In this document: positions 4,975-9,970 of the stretch, one piece after another | Layout: every line of letters begins with the position of its first letter | Position numbering within the stretch: position 1 is the first letter of the stretch | Assembly (NCBI GenBank): GCA_026770585.1 | Contig: MU646874.1 | Location: 217,431 to 227,481 of the forward strand | Direction: 5' to 3' | DNA length: 10,051 bases | Source: Baffinella frigidus | Taxonomy: Eukaryota > Cryptophyceae > Cryptomonadales > Baffinellaceae | Notes under the pieces: model-generated | Told to the model about the DNA's origin: nothing | The model's database searches: none | Seen by the model: only the letters and a program-made list of their open reading frames with translations | Position numbers and translations under genes: made by a program

Positions 4975-5100
4975 CCTCCACGCCAAGACACACGACCCTA
5001 CGGTAGGCAATAGCGTAGGGGCATAGGGGGGTTCCTACAGATAAGGTAACGGTAAGGGTTCCTACGGATACGGTAACGGAAAGACTGCCGGAGGGGAGGG
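4975..5100 (-). pseudogene. F2 repeat copy c, minus strand, internal duplication
   Basis: On the minus strand it reads SLSVTVSVGTLTVTLSVGTP, LCPY, then shifts frame by one base before the hairpin. The VT(V/L)SVGT segment is duplicated as 27 nt, exactly nine codons, so the duplication is in frame. A 109-codon open frame (4937-5266, minus) contains this piece but shows no known domain. The usual hairpin is damaged by one mismatch (4996-5020). Confidence 0.5.
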
Positions 5101-5365
5101 TCGACAACCCACCCAGCGGGCTACGCACGGAAACACTCCTAGCAGGCTCAGACTTAGGGGGTGTGCACGACACGTCACGTCCTGACTTCAACACACTGAA
5201 ACACGTCACGCCCGGTGTGCACCACGCCAGACTGCTGGAGAGGGTAGTTTTCTTTGCGAACGCCAATTTCGGCGTTCAACTATGCCAAAAGTCAACAATT
5301 TCTCGTTTTTTCTCCCGGGCAATTGACTTTTGGCAACCCCTTCTGAGATCTGACTGTCCCTGTTG
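5101..5365. other. Unique spacer with two small hairpins
   Basis: Non-telomeric DNA. GGTGTGCAC occurs near 5160 and 5214. Hairpin one: GAACGCC/GGCGTTC at 5258-5264 and 5271-5277. Hairpin two: perfect 13-bp arms 5283-5295 and 5323-5335 (TGCCAAAAGTCAA). A 94-codon open frame (5163-5447, +) crosses both hairpins and part of F2. I see no motif in it and do not call it a gene. Confidence 0.5.
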
Positions 5366-5548
5366 GGGAAATAATACAGTCTACACAGCGCGCTACGAAG
5401 GGATTTTCGGCCCAAATCGGGCCACCTTTCCGTCGCCTTATCCGTAGGAACCCCTCTATGCCCCTGCGGATTGCTTACCGTAGGGTCCTAGGTCTTATCG
5501 CTTAGGGGCTATTCGAAATCCCTTCGAAGACCGCTGTGTGGCGAGCAG
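5366..5548 (+). pseudogene. F2 repeat copy d
   Basis: In the favoured frame: DFRPKSGHLSVALSVGTP, LCPCGLLTVGS, TAG at 5489, then VLSLRGYSKS. Against the copy at 9524 about nine differences are at third positions, four at first and two at second. The hairpin (5462-5469 with 5478-5485) has one change that becomes a G-T wobble, so pairing is retained. The TAG is shared with copies a and f, so it predates their duplication or lies within a CCTAGG motif kept for another reason. Confidence 0.58.
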
Positions 5549-5555
5549 CTTCACC

Positions 5556-6028
5556 CCTAACCCGGCATGTCCCGAGTCACATCCTGATTTATACCGGCGC
5601 ATCCTCCATCACGTCTTGATTTGTACCGCGGCGTCCCGAGTCACGTCCCGGTTTGTACCGCGGCGTCCTGAGTCACGACCTGATCTGTACCGCGGCGCGT
5701 CCTGAGTCACGACCTGATTTGTACCACGGCGCGTCCTGAATCACGTCCTGATTTGTACCGCGGCGTCCCGAGACACGTCCTGGTTTGTAGAGCCAATCTG
5801 GTAGGACTTGGCCAGAGCGAACTTCGAACTAGCGAGATTGCGAACTTCTAGATGGACTCTTTTGGACATGTAGTGTTTTGAATTCAAATTTTGCAGTACA
5901 AATCGGTGTTTACTAATAATTACGGTCCATCTAGAAGTTCGCAATCTCGCTAGTTCGAACTTCGCTTTGGCCAAGTCCTACCAGATTGGCTCTACCACGG
6001 CGCGTCCGGAGTCGCGTCCCGCACAACC
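5556..6028. repeat. 32-bp tandem array, split by a foldback
   Basis: The marker TTTGTACC (or near variant) starts at 5588, 5620, 5652, 5684, 5718, 5752 and 5784: spacings 32, 32, 32, 34, 34, 32. The unit contains CCTGAGTCACGTCCTGATTT. The last marker is cut by element E4, and the array resumes at 5995. Most units carry TGAGTCA or CGAGTCA. There are no spacers, so it is not a CRISPR. A unit of 32 shifts frame, so it does not encode a repeat protein. Confidence 0.88.
5790..5992. mobile_element. E4: 203-bp foldback, TSD TA, GAGC termini
   Basis: Arms (with TA) 5788-5856 and 5926-5994 match at 67 of 69 positions around an AT-rich 69-nt centre. It starts GAGCCAATCTGG and ends with the complement. 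It lies in TTTGTACC of the 32-bp array, with TA on both sides; neighbouring units show TA once. A TA duplication with terminal inverted repeats is typical of MITEs mobilised by Tc1/mariner-type transposases, which is inference here. Confidence 0.88.
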
Positions 6029-6177
6029 TTCACTTCCTCGGCTTGTGAGGCTGTGTGCAGGGAGGGTGGCCGCCAACACACTGCGAAATTACTAAAAGGT
6101 AACGGTGCTGGTACACCAAAACGTCCACTTTTACCGAGTGCACTTTTCCCGGTGCTGGCACACCAAAACGTCCACTT
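6029..6177. repeat. Spacer with a 28-bp direct repeat
   Basis: GGTGCTGGTACACC followed by AAAACGTCCACTTT at 6104-6131 recurs with one change at 6151-6178, 47 bp apart. The region before (6029-6103) is unique. The 125-codon open frame crossing here (6053-6430) runs on into the 32-bp array and is not a gene. Confidence 0.75.
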
Positions 6178-6259
6178 TGTTACCCTGAACACTACACCCC
6201 AAAATCAGGGGGAAGCGGATCTTGGTGCACGACCCGCACGGGTTGTCAAACTTCCGCGG
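6178..6259. repeat. 82-bp direct repeat, left copy
   Basis: Starts TGTTACCCTGAACACTACAC and ends CTTCCGCGG. It recurs at 6420-6501 with a handful of substitutions and no length change. The two copies bracket four 32-bp units, making a composite block. Confidence 0.85.
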
Positions 6260-6400
6260 CATGTCCTGAGTCACGTCCTGATTTGTACCGGCGCGTCCCG
6301 AGTCACGGCCCGGTTTGTACCGCGGCGTTCGGAGTCACGTCCTGATTTGTACCGCGGCGTCCTGAGTCACGTCCTGATTTGTACCGGCGCGTCCTCCAAA
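6260..6400. repeat. 32-bp array, second block of four units
   Basis: TTTGTACC starts at 6282, 6314, 6346 and 6378, exactly 32 bp apart. The units are the same family as 5556-6028. AP-1/GCN4-type TGAGTCA occurs in two of them. Confidence 0.88.
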
Positions 6401-6419
6401 ACGTCTGCCGATTTTGCAT

Positions 6420-6501
6420 TGTTACCCTAAACACTACACCCCAAAATCAGGGGGAAACGGATCCTGGTGCACGCCCCACACGGGTTGTTAAACTTCCGCG
6501 G
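6420..6501. repeat. 82-bp direct repeat, right copy
   Basis: Second copy of 6178-6259, offset by 242 bp. It runs directly into the large telomere-like array. Confidence 0.85.
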
Positions 6502-7100
6502 TAAACCCTACACCCTACACCCTAAACTCTGAACCCTAAACCCTAAACCCGAAGCCCAAAACCCGAAACCCTAAACCCTAAGCCCTAAACTCTACACCCT
6601 ACACCCTAAACCGTGCACCCAAGACCCTAAACCCTAGACCCTAAACCCGAAACCCGAAACCCGAAACCCTACACCCCAAACCGTAAACCGTAAACCCTAC
6701 ACCCTAAACCCTACACCTACACCCTACACCCTACACCCTACACCCTAAACCGTAAACCCTACACCCTACACCCTGCACCCGAAACCCGAAACCCTACACC
6801 CTACACCCGAAATCCTAGACCCTAAACCCTAGACCCTAAACCCTAAACCCTAAATTCTAAACCCTAAACCTTAAACCCTACGCCCTCAACACCCTAAACC
6901 CTACACCCTACACCCTACACCCTATACCCTACACCCTACACCCTACACCCTACACCCTACACCCTAAACCCTACACCCCAAACCCTACACCCTACACCCT
7001 AAACCCTCCACCCCAACCCTCCACCCTAAACCCTACACCCTAAACCCTCCACCCTCCACCCTCCACCCTAAACCCTCCACCCTCCACCCCAAACCAACCC
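6502..7100. repeat. Largest telomere-like array (about 600 bp)
   Basis: Almost only 7-bp units on the C-strand: CCCTACA, CCCTAAA, CCCGAAA, CCGTAAA, and CCCTCCA from about 7010. CCCTACA dominates 6895-6970. No gene is present. Confidence 0.93.
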
Positions 7101-7238
7101 CCAACCCCAACACCAGGGATGCCCTCGACACACCTCCAAAGGCACTCCTCTGAGAGAGCGCCCCCCGAACCGAGGATCGGCGCCCTGCAGGCTGCCAGGG
7201 TCTTGCGGAGGATGGTTCGCCCGGGCGATGTGAGAGCC
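7101..7238. other. GC-rich unique island
   Basis: About 140 bp of non-repetitive GC-rich sequence between two heptamer arrays. A + strand frame from 7119 reads GALQAARVLRRMVRPGDVRA and has a coding-like look, but it starts and ends in repeats and I cannot identify it. It may be another exon-sized fragment present here only once. Confidence 0.35.
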
Positions 7239-7392
7239 CGAACCCCGGATCCCGGATCCCGGATCCCGGATCCCGAAACCCGAAACCCGGATCCCGGATC
7301 CCGAATCCTGGATCCCGAAACCTGAGTCCCGGATCCCGGATCCCGGATCCCGAAACCCGGATCCCGGATCCCGAATCCCGAATCCCGAAACC
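7239..7392. repeat. CCCGGAT/CCCGAAA heptamer array
   Basis: About twenty 7-bp units, mainly CCCGGAT with CCCGAAA and CCCGAAT. Heptamer periodicity is kept although the TAA of the telomere unit is gone. The long minus-strand open frames here (rich in IRDPGSG) are a by-product of the 7-bp repeat. Confidence 0.92.
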
Positions 7393-7503
7393 GTTTCCAC
7401 CCCCCCGCTTCATAAGCTGGAGTTTAGGTTTTCAAGGGTTTCGGGTTTCGGTGTTGCGGGTTTTGGGCGTGTTCGGCTGCGGCAGCATTCTGATGACATT
7501 TAT
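7393..7503. other. Short transition region
   Basis: Degenerate GGGTTTCGG-type G-strand units at 7430-7470, then unique sequence. I see nothing else in it. Confidence 0.6.
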
Positions 7504-7605
7504 CGAAAATCGACTTTCGTCGAAAATTGACTTTCGGCGAAGATTGAAATTCGGCGAAGATTGACATTCGGTGAAGATTGACATGTGGCGAAAATTGACA
7601 TTTGG
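7504..7605. repeat. 17-bp tandem repeat, six copies
   Basis: Units begin at 7504, 7521, 7538, 7555, 7572 and 7589, consensus CGAAGATTGACATTCGG, with no indels. The period is not a multiple of three or seven. It is unrelated to the telomere unit. Confidence 0.9.
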
Positions 7606-7646
7606 CTGTGGCGAGCAGCCGGAGCTGAGTCAGGCCGAGCAGAACA

Positions 7647-7708
7647 AGTGGAGCAGGCGGACCTTTGAAAGGTCTCAGCCCGCCCGAGATCTCTCTTTTT
7701 CACCTTGG
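7647..7708 (+). pseudogene. F6 repeat copy 1 (SRRTFERSQPARDLSFSP)
   Basis: From 7649 it reads W then SRRTFERSQPARDLSFSP and W. Against the copy at 8088 the first three differences (ACC/ACT, TTT/TTC, AGG/CGG) are all synonymous, then CAG/CTT replaces Q by L. The frame is open on both sides here. The protein is not recognised. Confidence 0.55.
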
Positions 7709-7736
7709 AAAAGACCATCACGAGGTGGTCACGAGG

Positions 7737-7834
7737 TTCTAGTGCCCCCATTAACCGCGGATAGCGTTCTAGAATGTTCTAGAATAAGGAGGGCGGGACG
7801 CGCCCACTCGTGACGGCCAGATGGAGTCGCCTGG
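7737..7834. repeat. F7 repeat copy 1, with heat-shock-element-like site
   Basis: A 98-bp segment present inverted at 9807-9913. On the minus strand it reads ATPSGRHEWARP and ALLILEHSR; the three differences in that stretch between copies are all third positions (CCA/CCC, GGC/GGT, GAG/GAT). It includes TTCTAGAATGTTCTAGAA at 7767-7784, four alternating TTC/GAA modules at 5-bp spacing, which fits the heat shock factor binding consensus. Binding is untested. Confidence 0.8.
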
Positions 7835-7845
7835 CTTGGGGGATA

Positions 7846-8018
7846 GAGCGTTTGCGGTAATTGTTGTCCATTTTGGACATGCGATTTCCCGGTTTTCCGG
7901 GGTTTTAAAATGTTGTAAAGGTCGTAAAACATTTTAAATGGACACTTCTGGTACAAATGAAAACCGGAAAACCGGAATACCGCACGTCCAAAACGGACAA
8001 CAATTACCACAAACGCTC
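7846..8018. mobile_element. E5: 173-bp foldback, TSD TA, GAGC termini
   Basis: Starts GAGCGTTTGCGGTAATTG and ends with the near-complement CAATTACCACAAACGCTC. The arms span about 60 bp each with scattered mismatches. An inner stem TTTAAAATGTT/AACATTTTAAA closes the centre. TA lies at 7844-7845 and 8019-8020. The first four bases GAGC and the TA duplication are shared with E4, so the same transposase type may have moved both. Confidence 0.8.
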
Positions 8019-8020
8019 TA

Positions 8021-8075
8021 GTGGTTTCAGGGTTTAGGGTTTAGGGTGCAGGGAGGTTTAGGGTTGCGTGAATCC
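8021..8075. repeat. Short G-strand telomeric patch
   Basis: CAGGGTTTAGGGTTTAGGG and two more degenerate units directly after E5. These are among the few exact TTTAGGG tandem units in the window. Confidence 0.85.
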
Positions 8076-8085
8076 TCTGGCCCAG

Positions 8086-8148
8086 AGTGGAGCAGGCGGA
8101 CTTTCGAACGGTCTCTTCCCGCCCGAGATCTCTCTTTTTCACCTTAAG
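8086..8148 (+). pseudogene. F6 repeat copy 2
   Basis: From 8088 it reads W, SRRTFERSLPARDLSFSP, then TAA at 8145. The TAA overlaps CCTTAAGTTGAC, the start of a small hairpin, so the stop may come from the inserted or joined sequence. Confidence 0.55.
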
Positions 8149-8186
8149 TTGACAGATTTATGCCACGAACCCCAGATTGTCAACTT
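8146..8186. repeat. Hairpin AAGTTGACA/TGTCAACTT
   Basis: Perfect 9-bp arms at 8146-8154 and 8178-8186 with a 23-nt loop. It is one of several hairpins whose stem carries GTCAACTT. Confidence 0.8.
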
Positions 8187-8280
8187 TTCAATAGTCGGTC
8201 AACCCGAGTTTTAGAGCTAGTGTGGCAGGGTTTGGCCCAATATCAGTTGCCAAAGCTTAGTTTAGAGGGTAAAAAATTCA

Positions 8281-8339
8281 TCAGGCGGGCTCTCGAAGGG
8301 TCTCGACCTGTCAAAGTCCTCTCCTTTTCACCTTAAGTT
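8281..8339 (+). pseudogene. F6 repeat copy 3, diverged
   Basis: The frame at 8283 reads RRALEGSRPVKVLSFSP and TAA at 8334. It is exactly as long as copy 2 over the shared 51 nt, with no indel despite many substitutions, and keeps RR, E, S, P and LSFSP. The 15-bp tail TTTTCACCTTAAGTT (8325-8339) recurs inverted at 8581-8595. Confidence 0.52.
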
Positions 8340-8528
8340 CCACTCAAGAATGCTGGAGGATCCTGTCTATATGGTGGGTTGTAAATATTTGTTCCAGGAT
8401 AAGGTGTTCCAACCTCGTGACTGGCCAACATATGGCAACTTACGTGACCAATCAACGAAAGTTACTACTCAAATGTCCACTTTTAAAAGCACATTGCTTT
8501 TAAATAGGTCCCTCTGGCATTCTCGTGT
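8340..8528. other. Unique segment with an 80-codon open frame and a hairpin
   Basis: Non-telomeric, less GC-rich than its surroundings. An open frame from ATG 8350 to 8592 would encode 80 residues beginning MLEDPVYMVGCKY; I recognise no domain, signal peptide or membrane segment. It contains a perfect 9-bp hairpin (8482-8490 with 8496-8504, TTTAAAAGC) and its 3' part is made of inverted repeats. Chance or a relic is more likely than a gene. Confidence 0.35.
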
Positions 8529-8595
8529 GGTTGACAGCTGTGTGCCACCAACGCAGAATGTCACATTCTGTCAACCTATCAACTTAAGGTGAAAA
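8529..8595. repeat. Nested hairpins and inverted F6 tail
   Basis: GTTGACA at 8530-8536 pairs with TGTCAAC at 8569-8575. Inside it CAGAATG/CATTCTG forms a 7-bp stem with a 3-nt loop. Positions 8581-8595 are the exact complement of the F6 tail at 8325-8339, so the segment holds a partly inverted copy of the F6-hairpin junction seen at 8140-8186. Confidence 0.75.
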
Positions 8596-8596
8596 A

Positions 8597-8641
8597 CACT
8601 TTGGAGTAAACACCCGTCAAACGGGTGTTGACTCCAAAGTG
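8597..8641. repeat. Compact hairpin, 21-bp stem and 3-nt loop
   Basis: Arms 8597-8617 and 8621-8641 pair at 20 of 21 positions around CAA. It begins CACTTTGGAGT and ends ACTCCAAAGTG. It could be a tiny foldback element or the stem of a small RNA. No terminator context or target duplication is evident. Confidence 0.88.
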
Positions 8642-8662
8642 ATCGGATGTGTACCGCACACC

Positions 8663-8709
8663 AATAATGTCAACTTTTCACATCTTAACAATAATGTCAA
8701 CTTTTCACA
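8663..8709. repeat. 20-bp direct repeat with GTCAACTTTT
   Basis: AATAATGTCAACTTTTCACA occurs at 8663-8682 and exactly again at 8690-8709. Confidence 0.9.
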
Positions 8710-8716
8710 CACCTCG

Positions 8717-9003
8717 CAGGGTACGGAACAAGATCCTTGTCACGGCCCAAATCGGGCCGAGTTTCCGTTACCTTATCCGTAGTCACCCCCCTATGCCCCT
8801 ACGGGTTGCCTACCGTAGGGTCCTCATCGCTTGGGGGTTATTCAAAATCGCGTGTGGCCTCACGGCTTGGGCAAATCGACGATTGTCGGTTTCCCGATTT
8901 CAAGGGGAATTGGAGCCGTTGAAGTCGGATTCCGACTTCAACTCCCTTGACATCCCAAACCGAAGATCGTCGAAATCGCCTCAAAGTCCGCTGTATGGTC
9001 TGG
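8717..9003 (+). pseudogene. F2 repeat copy e, with inserted inverted repeat
   Basis: The F2 frame reads GTRSLSRPKSGRVSVTLS, VVTPLCPYGLPTVGS, then SSLGGYSKSR, passing without a stop where copies a, d and f have TAG. The hairpin is at 8797-8804 with 8813-8820. The copy is then broken by about 128 bp containing an inverted repeat, and resumes at TCAAAGTCCGCTG (8981). A 163-codon open frame (8649-9140) crosses the region in another frame and is probably fortuitous. Confidence 0.55.
8852..8979. mobile_element. Probable insertion with inverted repeat inside F2
   Basis: AAATCGC occurs on both sides (8845-8851 and 8973-8979), while intact F2 copies have it once. At the centre is a perfect palindrome with 12-bp arms and one middle base (8918-8942, GTTGAAGTCGGA at the left). 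A longer, gapped inverted repeat extends to about 8879 and 8972. The inverted repeat does not reach the left end, so the boundaries are uncertain. Confidence 0.5.
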
Positions 9004-9034
9004 CAGGGTTCGGAACAAGATCCTTGTCACGGCC
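9004..9034 (+). repeat. Second copy of the F2 leader
   Basis: CAGGGTTCGGAACAAGATCC plus TTGTCACGGCC matches 8717-8747 except one base (TAC/TTC, Y to F in the F2 frame). Read on, it gives GTRSLSRPTTG. F2 units therefore seem arranged in tandem here, the second having lost its core. Confidence 0.7.
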
Positions 9035-9352
9035 GACAACGGGCACAACGCAGGTACTCTCACCCCAATCCGGGGACATGTTTGGATTAAAAGAAAATGT
9101 ATCCCTATGTGTTCATAGGAGTTGGACGAAGGTCAATTAGGGCCCTAAGTAAATTTAATTAGGACCAGAACCCGGTTTGATAGGCCATTTTCTGTTCAAA
9201 TGAACATGTTCCCGGATGAACCCCTCACCCCTAAACCCCAAACCCTGTTGAGACCCCACAGGTAGATACTTGAAACATATTTTTAGAGGGCGTGTATGGG
9301 ACTTAGTCACGTCTCCCTGCCTACGCTAGACCTGAGGGGAAGCAATCGCAAA
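9035..9352. other. Spacer with an old inverted repeat
   Basis: Positions 9068-9099 and 9186-9217 form an imperfect inverted repeat, well matched at the ends (ATCCGGG, GAAAATG) and poorly in the middle. Between them is TTAGGGCCCTAA (9137-9148). A short CCCTAAACCCCAAACCC patch lies at 9229-9246. From 9247 to 9352 I see no feature. Confidence 0.5.
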
Positions 9353-9410
9353 AGTCAACTCACATGAGGCCTCGAGTCAACTTTTGCCAACTTCCAGGAA
9401 TTTCCTGGAA
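9353..9410. repeat. Two adjacent hairpins
   Basis: AAAAGTCAACTC and GAGTCAACTTTT form an imperfect inverted pair (about 9350-9385). Next to it TTCCAGGAA/TTCCTGGAA at 9392-9400 and 9402-9410 is a perfect palindrome around one base. Confidence 0.75.
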
Positions 9411-9479
9411 CCTGCCCCTTACGGCAACTTTTGATTGACCACCATCACGTCTAAAGTGGATTTAACGACTTAAGATTGA

Positions 9480-9666
9480 ATCGTGGGGAACGTGACTAGC
9501 ACCACACAGCGGATTTCCAAGGGATTTTCGGCCCAACTCGGGCCACCTTTCCGTTACCTTATCCGTAGGAACCCCCCTATGGCCCTACGGGTTGCCTACC
9601 GTAGGGTCCTAGGTCTTGTCGCTTAGGGGTTATGCAAAACCCCTTTGAAGTCCGCTGTGTGGCTCG
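9480..9666 (+). pseudogene. F2 repeat copy f
   Basis: From 9524 the F2 frame reads DFRPNSGHLSVTLSVGTP, LWPYGLPTVGS, TAG, VLSLRGYAKPL, TGA. The hairpin at 9583-9590 with 9599-9606 is perfect. Its similarity to copy d starts well upstream of the core (ACACAGCG, then AAGGGATTTTCGG), so the duplicated unit is at least about 150 bp. Confidence 0.58.
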
Positions 9667-9730
9667 TACAAACCTGGACGAAAGTGTAAAACCAAGATTT
9701 AAGAAAGGCCGCCCAAGCTGGGCCAGAGGT

Positions 9731-9800
9731 TTCCCGCAACCCTAAACCTCAAACCCCTGCACCCTGAACCCTGAACCCTAAACCCTGAAACCGCTACCCC
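9731..9800. repeat. Telomere-like patch
   Basis: CCCTAAA, CCCTGAA and CCCTGCA units, C-strand orientation. Confidence 0.85.
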
Positions 9801-9806
9801 CCAAAC

Positions 9807-9913
9807 CAGGCGACTCCCTCTGGTCGTCACGATTGGGCGCGTCCCGCCCTCCTTATTCTAGAACATTCTAGAATATTCTAGAACGCTATCCGCGGTTAAT
9901 GGGGGCACTAGAA
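9807..9913. repeat. F7 repeat copy 2, inverted, expanded heat-shock-like site
   Basis: Inverted copy of 7737-7834. At 9857-9884 six alternating TTC/GAA modules occur at 5-bp spacing, against four in copy 1; the extra 11 bp (one TTCTAGAATAT unit) makes up most of the length difference. A third, truncated copy of the other end (GGCGACTCCCTCTGGCCGTC) lies at 9951-9970. Confidence 0.82.
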
Positions 9914-9970
9914 GCGCGTGACCGCCGCGTGACCTTGTTGGGAATCTGCAGGCGACTCCCTCTGGCCGTC

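Noticed and set aside
5556-6400. Regularly spaced repeats resembling a CRISPR array
   Set aside because: The 32-bp units are contiguous with no unique spacers, no cas genes are nearby and the setting is eukaryotic telomeric DNA.
6053-6430. 125-codon open frame
   Set aside because: It runs through 32-bp units, which are not a multiple of three, so successive repeats are read in different frames; no conserved protein is possible.
7033-7413. 126- and 110-codon minus-strand open frames rich in IRDPGSG
   Set aside because: They arise from the CCCGGAT heptamer, which is open in several frames at once because 7 bp cycles through all three frames. No real protein signal.
8597-8641. Rho-independent terminator
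   Set aside because: Strong stem but no following T-run on either strand, and the setting is eukaryotic.
8649-9140. 163-codon open frame, the longest in the window
   Set aside because: It reads F2 in the frame where copy differences are mainly first-position and crosses an insertion; it shows no known domain and no stable frame between copies.
9137-9148. TTAGGGCCCTAA as a telomere-telomere fusion point
   Set aside because: Only one unit on each side, inside a larger inverted repeat with no telomeric flanks; a 12-bp palindrome can arise by chance.
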